NCBI GenBank assembly: GCA_019745415.1
Contig: JAIETF010000096.1
Span: forward strand, 1 to 36,065
DNA from: Candidatus Obscuribacterales bacterium
GTDB lineage: Bacteria; Cyanobacteriota; Vampirovibrionia; Obscuribacterales; Obscuribacteraceae
Direction: 5' to 3'
DNA length: 36,065 nt
Shown: positions 15,655 through 22,466 of the stretch, in pieces
Layout: the number at the start of each line of letters is the position of its first letter
Position numbering within the stretch: position 1 is the first letter of the stretch
The notes under the pieces: generated by a model
The model's input: only the letters and a program-made list of their open reading frames with translations
The model's database searches: none
What the model was told of the DNA's origin: nothing
Position numbers and translations under genes: made by a program

Positions 15655-16665
15655 TCAGGCGCCGACGACCTCGATGCTGTTGTGGATGGCGGTGATGAAG
15701 TCGTCGACTTCGAACTTGGGCGCCATCGGGTTCTTGGCGATGCGGGCGCGCATGATGTCGCGCGAGACGAACTTGACGTCGTCCGGCTCCACCTTGCTGC
15801 GACCGTTCAGGAACGCCACCGCGGAGGCGGCGTAGGCGATGGCCAGCTGCGCACGAGGCGAGCAGCCCAGGCGCACCTTCTTCTCGAAGCCGTTGCCCTC
15901 GCGGTCACGGACCTTCTTGAAGAGCTCGTCGCTCGGACGAGTGGCACGCACCAGCCGGTTGATGTAGGCCAGGATGTCGTTCGGCAGCTGGTCGACGATC
16001 TCGGCCACCTTGGCGCGGGCCTCGAGGATGTCTTCCAGGCTGACGACCTGGTTGACCATGGTGGTCGGGTCCTGGCGCAGCGAGGTGGCCATGCGCAGGA
16101 TGGAGATCTCGTCTTCCGGCGAGACGTAGGGCAGGCTCACCTCGGCGCCGAAGCGGTCGATCATGGCTTCCGGCAGCTCATAGGTGCCTTCCTGCTCGAT
16201 CGGGTTGCGCGTGGCGATGACGATGAAGACCTTCTCCAGCTTGTAGTCGACACCGCGGATGGTGACCTTGCGTTCCTGCATGGCCTGCAGCATGGCGGCG
16301 TTGGTCTTGGGACCGGTGCGGTTCACTTCGTCGGCGAGGAAGACGTTGACGCCGACGATGGGGCCGAGCTCGGTCTCCCACTTGCGGGTCTCCTGGTTGA
16401 AGACCGGGATGCCGGTGATGTCGGACGGCTGCGTGTCGGGCAGCATCTGGATGCGGCCGGCCTTGCCGCCGATGATGGTGGCGCCCACGGTGTTGGCCAG
16501 GGTCGTCTTGGCGAGACCCGGCAGCGAGGTGAGCAGGACGTGGTCGTTGGTCAGAAGCGAGCGGATGACGAGGGCAACCACGCTCGGGTAGCCCTTCACA
16601 ACCTTGTTGACCTCGGCTTCCTGAGCCGCGAACTTCGGATGCGTGATCTGATGCATCTTATTCAT
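15655..16665 (-). CDS. moxR: MoxR-family AAA+ ATPase
   Basis: The 336-residue protein has Walker A as SLPGLAKTTL (about residues 46-55), the MoxR form GxPGxAKT, and Walker B as VFLADEVNR (about 105-113). A sensor-1 region ATRNPIEQEGTYELPEA follows, nearly invariant in MoxR proteins. MoxR ATPases act as chaperones that assemble or activate partner proteins through VWA-domain adaptors. Neighbours on the same strand are two VWA proteins with a TPR protein upstream, and DUF58 and BatD/MxaA-like genes downstream, the standard partner set. A 17-bp palindrome stands just before the SD (GGAG, seven bases before ATG). A terminator-like hairpin separates it from the upstream VWA gene, so it may have its own promoter. 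Confidence 0.95.
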   Translation of the reverse strand: MNKMHQITHPKFAAQEAEVNKVVKGYPSVVALVIRSLLTNDHVLLTSLPGLAKTTLANTVGATIIGGKAGRIQMLPDTQPSDITGIPVFNQETRKWETELGPIVGVNVFLADEVNRTGPKTNAAMLQAMQERKVTIRGVDYKLEKVFIVIATRNPIEQEGTYELPEAMIDRFGAEVSLPYVSPEDEISILRMATSLRQDPTTMVNQVVSLEDILEARAKVAEIVDQLPNDILAYINRLVRATRPSDELFKKVRDREGNGFEKKVRLGCSPRAQLAIAYAASAVAFLNGRSKVEPDDVKFVSRDIMRARIAKNPMAPKFEVDDFITAIHNSIEVVGA

Positions 16666-16682
16666 GGTAGTTCTCCAGTTAG

Positions 16683-16699
16683 AGGTGAATTATTCACCT
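16683..16699. promoter_or_regulatory. Perfect 7+3+7 palindrome before moxR
   Basis: AGGTGAA (16683-16689) and TTCACCT (16693-16699) form a perfect inverted repeat with spacer TTA, 18 bases upstream of the moxR start and directly before its SD. It could be an operator for a dimeric repressor or a short RNA hairpin affecting translation. Confidence 0.5.
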
Positions 16700-16732
16700 A
16701 TCAGTTGAGTTCAGGTTGACGGAAATCACTCA

Positions 16733-16774
16733 GGGCGGCATCGTAAGCGGTTTTCGACCGCCTTGATGCCGCCC
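16733..16774 (-). terminator. Terminator-like hairpin between the VWA gene and moxR
   Basis: GGGCGGCATC (16733-16742) pairs perfectly with GATGCCGCCC (16765-16774). An inner stem (AAGCGGT/ACCGCCTT) gives a long rod of about 17 bp. The minus-strand tail TGAGTGATTTCC has no T-run. It lies 70 bases after the VWA stop. Confidence 0.6.
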
Positions 16775-16844
16775 CGGAGTGGGCAACTGCAGGGATTGCA
16801 GTCTTTCTGCGTTGGTACGCAGGGTCAGACTTGTACAGAGATGC

Positions 16845-17960
16845 TCAGGCTTCCTTTCGGCGCCCAAGCAGTCCGATACCCAGCAGGATGCCCATGATGA
16901 ATAGGGCCAGTGCCAGCGGGTACTGGAACATCGGGTTGTCGTGCTTCTCGGTCTTGGTGTTGCCGAGAGTACGAGCCCATTCGATCTTGACGTTGGGAGG
17001 CGAGTCGGGGTCGACGCGAATGTAGTCACCGCCGGTCTGCCCCACGAGGGTCTGCAGAGCGGCTTCGTCGATGGCGGTTTGCACCACCTTGCCTTCCTGT
17101 TCGACATAGCCCGTGACCTGTCCATCCTTACTGTACTTGGGGATGGGAACAGGCGAGGAAGAGCCCATGCCGACGACGATGATCTTGATTCCCTCTTGAC
17201 GAATCTTGCCGAGAACTTCGGTGAGATTCTTCTGCTCGCCGGTGAAACCACCATCGGTGAAGAGCAGGATCACCTTCTGGTGTTGCGACGGCGGCTCGGA
17301 CTTGAACATGTCGAGAGCCGTCTTCAGCCCTTCGGCGTAGTCGGAACCACCGCCGGGGGCTTGGTTGATGCCCATACGCTTGGTCATCATCCAGTAGAGC
17401 GCGCAGTAGTCATCGGTCAATTCAGCCTGGACAAAGCCCTGGCCGGTGTAGTTGACGATGCCGATCTTGTTGCGCTCGAGTGTGGGCATGATCTGCTTGC
17501 GCACCACGTACTTGGCCATGTCCAGCCGAGAGCCGTAGGGTCCTACGACTTTGTCGGCCGGAATGGTTTCGACGATGGTCTTGCAGTCACGGATGATTTC
17601 CTTGGGGGGCATGACGCCGCGATAGTCTTCCGCAGCCATGCTGGGAGAGACGTCAACGACGGCGATGAGCTTCATGCTGCCTTCCCGCACGACCTGAGGG
17701 GAATCGGTCATGATGGGTCCGGCAGCGGCGATGACGACCATGGTGACGGCGGCGAGCCAGAGAGCGCCTTTGGCAAACTCTCTGGCGGCGCTGAAGGGAC
17801 GCGTGAAGCGTTCGATCAGCTTTTCCTCGCCCCACTCTCGCCGCGCAGCCAGTCGCTGCTTGTACGAGAAGTAGAGCAAGCCCGCCGTGAGCGGAAGCAC
17901 CACCAGAAGCGCATACAGATAGTCGGCACGAAGCCAGGTCAAATCAGTGAACACGTTCAT
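16845..17960 (-). CDS. Membrane VWA-domain protein (BatA/BatB- or MxaC-like)
   Basis: The 371-residue product has two N-terminal membrane helices (about residues 15-32 and 65-83), a VWA domain and one C-terminal helix (about 348-365). The metal site is intact: DVSPSMAAED (about residues 98-107; DxSxS), a later Thr and LLFTDGG. The topology places the VWA domain in the cytosol or periplasm between helices, as in BatA/BatB. VWA domains bind partner proteins through a metal ion and are the usual effectors of MoxR ATPases. The stop TAA of the TPR gene is part of the SD of this gene (TAAGGAG), so the pair is translationally coupled. It is not a close copy of the second VWA protein. Confidence 0.92.
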   Translation of the reverse strand: MNVFTDLTWLRADYLYALLVVLPLTAGLLYFSYKQRLAARREWGEEKLIERFTRPFSAAREFAKGALWLAAVTMVVIAAAGPIMTDSPQVVREGSMKLIAVVDVSPSMAAEDYRGVMPPKEIIRDCKTIVETIPADKVVGPYGSRLDMAKYVVRKQIMPTLERNKIGIVNYTGQGFVQAELTDDYCALYWMMTKRMGINQAPGGGSDYAEGLKTALDMFKSEPPSQHQKVILLFTDGGFTGEQKNLTEVLGKIRQEGIKIIVVGMGSSSPVPIPKYSKDGQVTGYVEQEGKVVQTAIDEAALQTLVGQTGGDYIRVDPDSPPNVKIEWARTLGNTKTEKHDNPMFQYPLALALFIMGILLGIGLLGRRKEA

Positions 17961-17971
17961 GTGGGCTCTCC

Positions 17972-18565
17972 TTAGATGGTGTCTCGATTTCCTTTGCCAG
18001 GCATCGAGCCGGGGTCATCGCCGGGCACGGGCTTGCCGTCTTTCGGCTGTCCGTCGCCCTTGCCTTTGCCCTTGCCTTGCTTCTGGGCCTGCTGCGGGTC
18101 GTTCTTGAAGAGCAGCTCAAGGTTGTACTTGACGACCAAGGCTGCTTCGCGGAAGACCTGGTATTCCTTTTCGGTCAGGTCGCGGCCCATGTAGAGGTTG
18201 CCGGGATTGAGCTCCAGCGATTCCTTGAAGGCCTGGACTGCCGGCGGCGCCTGGTTGAGGCGCAGGAGCGACTTGGCCTTGTGGAAAGACGCCATGGCGG
18301 CGAGTTCCTTGTCAGGCTTGGGATAGATGAAGCGCTCCATCCAGTTGAGGTCTTGGCGCCCCTTGTAGGTTGACAGGCTGGTGTCGAAGTACTTGATCGC
18401 CACCTGGTAATCAGCGGAGCGATAAGCCGCGATGCCCTGGTTGTACTGGGCAATCTGCGCGTCGCGCCAGGAGTACAGGTACAACCCGTACGAGAAGATC
18501 AGCGCACCGATGATCACAGTGGCAATCACCGCCATGCGCCGAGCAAAAGAGACTTTTGGTTCCAT
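17972..18565 (-). CDS. TPR-like membrane protein between two VWA genes (BatC/MxaK-like)
   Basis: The 197-residue product has one membrane helix (about residues 11-31), then TPR-like helical repeats. Examples are YNQGIAAYRSADYQVAIKYF and SFHKAKSLLRLNQAPPAVQAFKESLELNPGN, with the A-x-x-x-L-N-P-x-N pattern of a TPR. The C-terminal 40 residues are a low-complexity Gly/Lys/Pro tail (KGKGKGDGQ). TPR proteins of MoxR clusters (BatC, MxaK-type) connect the VWA proteins to substrates. The start ATG at 18565 has GGAG seven bases upstream. It lies 11 bases before the next VWA gene and 35 bases after the previous one. Confidence 0.8.
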   Translation of the reverse strand: MEPKVSFARRMAVIATVIIGALIFSYGLYLYSWRDAQIAQYNQGIAAYRSADYQVAIKYFDTSLSTYKGRQDLNWMERFIYPKPDKELAAMASFHKAKSLLRLNQAPPAVQAFKESLELNPGNLYMGRDLTEKEYQVFREAALVVKYNLELLFKNDPQQAQKQGKGKGKGDGQPKDGKPVPGDDPGSMPGKGNRDTI

Positions 18566-18600
18566 ATTAGTTCTCCGTTTACTTGGAATAAAGAGGGTGA

Positions 18601-19617
18601 CTACACGTCTTCTCTCACGAGAGCTGCGGTCACGGTGAAGGCGAGCGCCATGATGGCGGCGGCGATGAGGAACAGATGGAAGATGTCGCGGAAGGTCGTG
18701 GATGTCTCCACTTCCACCTGCGATTTTTCCAGCGCGTTGATCTCATCGAAACCGGCTCGCAGAGCTGCCGCATCGCCGACAGGAATGACCTTGCCGCCCG
18801 AATCGACGGACAGCTTCTTGAGGTCTTGCACCATCGGCGAGTCTTTCACCCAGCCGTCAGAGACACCAAGCACATAGAGCTTGATGTTGCCCTGCTTGAG
18901 CTGGTCGAGCAACTGCTGCATGCGCTCGGGCTTGATGCTGGCTTCGCCGTCGGAGACCATAACGATCACCTTCGACTTGGCCTGGCCGAGTTCCTTGAAG
19001 TGGTCGATGGAAGCCTGGATGGGCCCCATCTTGACGAAGCCGGCATCGTCGGGTCCGTCGAAGTTGGTGCCGCCGCCTGTGTACTTGCCGAGACGCGAGT
19101 TGCGCTTGAGCAAGAGCTGCAGGTCGGTGGTGAGCGGCCAGCTGAAGTAGGCTTCGTCGTCGAAGAGGATGAGACCGATGCGGTCGCCCTCACGAGTCGG
19201 AATGAACTTGTCGATGGCTGCTTTTGCAACTGTCAACCGGGTGATCTTGACGGGCTTGCCGTCTTCACCAAGCTGGGTGGTGTTGGGGTCGCCGACCAGA
19301 GCCTTCTGGTCGGGATCGGCGATGTCCGAGTCCATCGAGCCGGAGATGTCGACAGCGATCATGAAATCGCGGGTCTGCATCGTCTGGGTCGTCTTCGATT
19401 CGGGCACCACCGGCCGGGCGATAGCCAGGCAGAGAAGCACGAGGAAGGCGCTCAGGCAGATAATCGGCAGTCGGCTGAGGATGAACATGGAGCGCAGGTT
19501 TTTCTGCGTCGCCACCTGAGTGTGCCCGTAGCTTTTCCGGCGCCGCGAGGCGAGGTAGACCAGGGCGAGCACAACAGGAACGAGCCCCAAAAGATAGAGA
19601 TTCATGAATTGGATCAT
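18601..19617 (-). CDS. Membrane VWA-domain protein, first gene of the MoxR cluster
   Basis: From the ATG at 19617 the product has 338 residues. An in-frame start 16 codons earlier exists, but AAAGGAG lies six to seven bases before 19617 and the upstream part is not membrane-like. It has two N-terminal helices (about residues 5-22 and 45-66), a VWA domain with DISGSMDSD (about 90-98) and MVSDGEA, and a C-terminal helix (about 311-333). This is the BatA layout, with the MIDAS DxSxS intact. It is the first gene of the VWA-TPR-VWA set. A 5'-leader hairpin (19661-19681) lies 44 bases before the start, and a gene-free stretch of about 1.4 kb lies upstream. Confidence 0.92.
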   Translation of the reverse strand: MIQFMNLYLLGLVPVVLALVYLASRRRKSYGHTQVATQKNLRSMFILSRLPIICLSAFLVLLCLAIARPVVPESKTTQTMQTRDFMIAVDISGSMDSDIADPDQKALVGDPNTTQLGEDGKPVKITRLTVAKAAIDKFIPTREGDRIGLILFDDEAYFSWPLTTDLQLLLKRNSRLGKYTGGGTNFDGPDDAGFVKMGPIQASIDHFKELGQAKSKVIVMVSDGEASIKPERMQQLLDQLKQGNIKLYVLGVSDGWVKDSPMVQDLKKLSVDSGGKVIPVGDAAALRAGFDEINALEKSQVEVETSTTFRDIFHLFLIAAAIMALAFTVTAALVREDV

Positions 19618-19660
19618 GATCAGCTCCTTTCGATAGGGATGTTGCATTTGAAAGAAATCG

Positions 19661-19681
19661 CGCACACTACCTGAGTGTGCG
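19661..19681 (-). promoter_or_regulatory. Leader hairpin upstream of the first VWA gene
   Basis: CGCACACT (19661-19668) pairs with AGTGTGCG (19674-19681), loop of five. It lies 44 bases before the ATG of the first VWA gene and may protect or attenuate the mRNA. Confidence 0.5.
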
Positions 19682-19980
19682 TAGTCGGTTAGGTTTGTCT
19701 GCCCAGACTGTTACTGATAGACCGGCTAACGACGCGAAGTTGGCAACTATGCGCGGTCTCCGTCAAATGCTCGACCATCCCATTGGTCCCCGGAAGCTTC
19801 GCTCTCCGTTCCCTTTCCCCGAATGGTCCGCTTCCCTGCCATCAAAGGCTTCTGGTCGCTTACCGGTTCTTGGGGTGGGGTGGGTTTTCTGGGTTCTGGT
19901 TCTTGTGGTTTGGTTGGTGGAACAGACAATGCCCTTAAGCTAGCTAAAGAGCTCATACTAAAGAAACTATAAAAGGCTTA

Positions 19981-20008
19981 ATTATAGATTCCGCACGCGG
20001 GTGCGGAA
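19981..20008 (-). promoter_or_regulatory. Possible promoter with operator-like inverted repeat
   Basis: On the minus strand TATAAT (19986-19981) lies next to an inverted repeat, TTCCGCAC (20008-20001) with GTGCGGAA (19996-19989). The repeat would occupy the space between the -10 and -35 boxes. The -35 box itself (GTTCCG) is poor, so a regulator or another sigma factor would be needed. A related GCACC/GGTGC palindrome is at 20344-20361. Confidence 0.35.
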
Positions 20009-20343
20009 CCTTTAGGAAGAGTGCTAAAGACGTGCTTGCGCGCGTTAGTTCAACTAGAACTTAAATGTAAAAGTTTCGTTGAAACCTAAGACTGGCCAGG
20101 TAGATCGCCTGCGCGCGATATTTAGTCAAGTGTCTCTTTTAGATATAAAAAACTGGCATTGTTAAGTGAAAATGAGCGTGCGTTTAACTGTTTAACGGTT
20201 AGCCGGCAGTTCTTGATGGCTAGCGCAGCTAGCTTTTGGTTCGTGTGTGAGTTTGGCTTAATCGAAGCTTGGTTGAAGAAGGAATGACGAGTGGCAAACA
20301 GTAAAGTAAAAAAGTAAGAGGATTCTCTACACCCCATTTGACT

Positions 20344-20361
20344 CGCACCATAAGTGGTGCG
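20344..20361. promoter_or_regulatory. Inverted repeat CGCACCA/TGGTGCG
   Basis: CGCACCA (20344-20350) and TGGTGCG (20355-20361) form a perfect 7-bp inverted repeat with spacer TAAG. The GCAC half-sites resemble those of the palindrome at 19989-20008. It may be a second site for the same regulator. Confidence 0.3.
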
Positions 20362-20546
20362 GGACAATCTTTTGCTAGAGGCTCCCTGATCTCTATTGTC
20401 TCCTTGGTTTGTGCTTCTTCGGCTTGTAGGCTTGTTTCCGCTTAGCTTGCAGCTGCTGGATGTTTGTTGAATTACATGGTTGATTACTTGATCGAATTTG
20501 ATTGATTTGTTGATTTAATTGTTGGGGAAAGTGGTAAGGTCAAACA

Positions 20547-20762
20547 CTATAAAAATGTACGAATTAACTGTCCGCTTTTCTCTTCTTCCAGCTTTTCTTT
20601 GTTATTTCCGCGGTTGATTCGATGAGGACTCGACAGAGCGTTGGTGAGTGGCTGTTCTGCTGCTTGCATGCAGATTTCTAGGGCTAGGTTGCAGCTGTCG
20701 CCCTGGGTCTTGATTGCTGCGGCTGACCGTAGAAGGCTTAGTGCGGTTCTGGTGAAAGACAT
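20547..20762 (-). CDS. Possible 71-residue small protein
   Basis: ATG at 20762 follows TAGGAG by nine bases. The product is helical (SLLRSAAAI, then LALEICMQAAEQ) with a charged C-terminus (KEKLEEEK). The TAG of that SD is also the stop of an upstream frame (from ATG 20843, 22 codons), the same stop-in-SD coupling seen for real genes nearby. No family is recognised, and the codon use is not that of the G+C-rich block. It may be a real small operon or chance. Confidence 0.35.
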   Translation of the reverse strand: MSFTRTALSLLRSAAAIKTQGDSCNLALEICMQAAEQPLTNALSSPHRINRGNNKEKLEEEKSGQLIRTFL

Positions 20763-21017
20763 TGAACGCTGCTCCTAGGGCTTTTGCTTGGGGCTTTGCT
20801 TAGCGGTTTCGTATAGTCTTCGGATTGTTAGCGAGCGCGGCATCGCTGCTCTCTTGTTGGCGCCGCCTGCATTTGCTTTAGGGACCACCTGAAGATGTGA
20901 TGATTTGAAGTTTGGATGATATAAGGAATTCTTTTTCTGGAGTTTCTTCTCGAGAATAATTTCTCCTAGAAGAGAAAGAAAATACGATATAAAATAGTAG
21001 TATGCTAGAAAAAGAGA

Positions 21018-21048
21018 AGCCGACAGAACCTTGCGGTTCATATCGGCT
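21018..21048 (-). terminator. Terminator after the zinc-ribbon gene
   Basis: AGCCGA (21018-21023) pairs with TCGGCT (21043-21048) and an inner GAACC pairs with GGTTC around TTGC. On the minus strand the tail is TCTCTTTTTCTAG. It lies 23 bases after the stop at 21071 and ends the PrkA-SpoVR group. Confidence 0.8.
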
Positions 21049-21070
21049 CCCCCGAAACTGCTTGGGCAGT

Positions 21071-21619
21071 TTACTTCACGTCGAAGGTCGCCTTCCAGAC
21101 CTTACCGCCGGGAATCGGCTGCAGGGTCGGTTGACTGCCGCTCCAGCCCCAGCTCCAGGAACGCTGCACTTCGTGCAGTTCCAGGAGATAGTTGCCGTTG
21201 GCGCGCACCTCGTAGATGATGGTGCGGGTGCCGTACTGCGGGTTGTGCTGGTCGGGAGTGAAAGCGCCGCGGACCTTCTCGCGCAGACCGTAGGGCAACG
21301 ACTTGGTCGCCCATTCCTTCCAGGCGTACTGGTCTTCCGGCAGGATGACGTGAATCTCCTCGCCGACGCGCATGTTCTTGAAGGTCCGGCCGTCGTCGAC
21401 GTCACGGCAGGTGACGAAGGAGACGCCGGCTTGGGTGACCGCGAGTGGCGAAGATGCCCCGGCGGAAAGCGGCGTCTGGCACCATTCGCATTCGTCCTGC
21501 TTGGCGCTGCAAGCGTCGCACAGGCGATAGGCGAAGTGGGTGGTGAGCGAACCGCAGCTGGTGCACTTCCCCGGAACGTTCAGGGTGCTTTTGCCCTGGC
21601 AAGTCTGACAGAGTGCCAT
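21071..21619 (-). CDS. Zinc-ribbon protein with possible chagasin-like (I42) C-terminal domain
   Basis: The 182-residue product starts with four CxxC-type pairs in the first 48 residues (CQTC, CTSC, CDAC, CEWC), enough for two zinc ribbons. From about residue 75 a different domain follows. It has VGEEIHVILPE, a W-x-x-W-A region, then YGTRTIIYEVRANGNYLLEL and RSW. This recalls the chagasin/I42 cysteine-protease inhibitor layout (a G-x-x-F loop, then an A-x-x-x-G-x-x-x-L strand and an R-x-W loop), but the N-P-T-T-G-Y loop is not clearly present. The call is tentative. The start ATG at 21619 has GGAGG, and the stop TGA of the gene before overlaps that SD region. No signal peptide is present, so it acts in the cytoplasm. 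Confidence 0.6.
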   Translation of the reverse strand: MALCQTCQGKSTLNVPGKCTSCGSLTTHFAYRLCDACSAKQDECEWCQTPLSAGASSPLAVTQAGVSFVTCRDVDDGRTFKNMRVGEEIHVILPEDQYAWKEWATKSLPYGLREKVRGAFTPDQHNPQYGTRTIIYEVRANGNYLLELHEVQRSWSWGWSGSQPTLQPIPGGKVWKATFDVK

Positions 21620-21634
21620 ATTGTATGTCCTCCC

Positions 21635-22378
21635 TCAGAAGTTGCGGAACGAACCGCCCTGTCGGCAGCCCGTGCAGGTGCAGACGAAGCTGGGGCGATG
21701 AGCCTTGGAGGGCTCGAAGCTCACCTCGTCATCGGGGTTGATCAGCTGCGGCGGCGGCACCATGTGGAGCAGACCGGCCGAAGCCAGGTACTCGTCATGG
21801 TCGGAGGGCAGACGCATCTGGAAGATGGCCTCGTACTCCTGCGCCGGCGGCTTGAAGCCCGGACCGTCTTCCACCGCGAAGCGAGCCACGATGTGCACGA
21901 TGCCTGCACCGGAAACCGGCTGCAGGGGAATCTGCACCGAAGCCTCGGGGGCGTCGGCGGCGGCTTCCAGCAGCAAGGCGGGCTGCTCGTCTTCGCTCGC
22001 ACCGGTGGGCGCGGCGAGGGCGGCAATGGCTTCGGCGTCGGTGCGAGGCTTGATCGGCGCCTTCTCTCCCGGATTGAGGAAGTAGAAGTTGGCGCCGTCG
22101 CCGTCGGTCTGGACGTAGTTGATGCCGGCGGGCAGAGAAACGCGGCTGCGCAGCTGCCCCTCCACGTGGATGAGCAGGTCGACTGCATGCCGGGACATGA
22201 CGCGCACGGCGTACTGGCCCGAGTGCATGCGGACGTTCAGATCAGGGCTGTTCTTGGTCTCGTAGTTGACGGGCAGAACCCAGTCGGCATCGGCGCCGAA
22301 GACGGCATTGGCTGCCGGCTTGGCCACGAGCGCGATGTTCATCGACCGTCCGAGAACCTCGTCAGTGAATGTTTTCAT
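21635..22378 (-). CDS. Unknown soluble protein with C-terminal CxCxxC
   Basis: The 247-residue product is not recognised. It is rich in beta strands, with an Ala/Glu/Asp-rich low-complexity middle (about residues 108-142). The end, VCTCTGCRQGGSFRNF, has a CxCxxC metal- or disulfide-type motif. There is no signal peptide or membrane helix. The start ATG at 22378 has AAGGAG six bases upstream. It lies 34 bases past the terminator-like hairpin that follows spoVR, leaving almost no room for a separate promoter, and 15 bases before the zinc-ribbon gene. Both cysteine-bearing proteins are probably made together with PrkA, YhbH and SpoVR; a role in that system is inferred only from position. Confidence 0.68.
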   Translation of the reverse strand: MKTFTDEVLGRSMNIALVAKPAANAVFGADADWVLPVNYETKNSPDLNVRMHSGQYAVRVMSRHAVDLLIHVEGQLRSRVSLPAGINYVQTDGDGANFYFLNPGEKAPIKPRTDAEAIAALAAPTGASEDEQPALLLEAAADAPEASVQIPLQPVSGAGIVHIVARFAVEDGPGFKPPAQEYEAIFQMRLPSDHDEYLASAGLLHMVPPPQLINPDDEVSFEPSKAHRPSFVCTCTGCRQGGSFRNF

Positions 22379-22412
22379 AGATAGCTCCTTAGAGTTTCTG
22401 TTTACACGAAAA

Positions 22413-22442
22413 GGCAGGCTCAGCGACGTTGCTGAGCCTGCC
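22413..22442 (-). terminator. Perfect terminator hairpin after spoVR
   Basis: GGCAGGCTCAGC (22413-22424) pairs perfectly over 12 bp with GCTGAGCCTGCC (22431-22442) over a 6-base loop. The minus-strand tail is TTTTCGTG. It lies 24 bases after the spoVR stop and 34 bases before the next start. Confidence 0.88.
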
Positions 22443-22466
22443 GAGCGAGGGTTCGGGTTGCTGCCG

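Larger units (their letters stand above)
19618..21017. other. Long gene-poor stretch before the MoxR cluster
   Basis: No confident gene is present between the VWA gene start and the terminator at 21018. On the minus strand it holds, in order, two weak small ORFs (20547-20843), a possible promoter with operator (19981-20008), and a C/A-rich, G-poor stretch at about 19866-19926 (complement of GGTGGGGTGGG and similar). A leader hairpin at 19661 follows. The C/A-rich part would be unstructured RNA of the kind Rho binds. A region of repeated TTGATT on the plus strand (20478-20521) is AT-rich and could hold promoters. No tRNA, repeat array or inverted-repeat-bounded element is visible. Confidence 0.5.

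Noticed and set aside
13271..19617. A methanol-oxidation (mxa) cluster
   Set aside because: The gene content resembles mxaRSACKL, but no methanol dehydrogenase, cytochrome or PQQ genes are visible, and MoxR/VWA/DUF58 sets serve many other clients.
19747..19956. Minus-strand frame of 69 codons upstream of the VWA operon
   Set aside because: It lacks an SD and is Pro/Lys-rich low-complexity sequence from the C/A-rich leader. It is more likely untranslated.
20478..20521. Repeated TTGATT motif as a CRISPR or iteron array
   Set aside because: The spacing is irregular and the units too short for CRISPR repeats. There is no rep gene, and it looks like AT-rich intergenic sequence.
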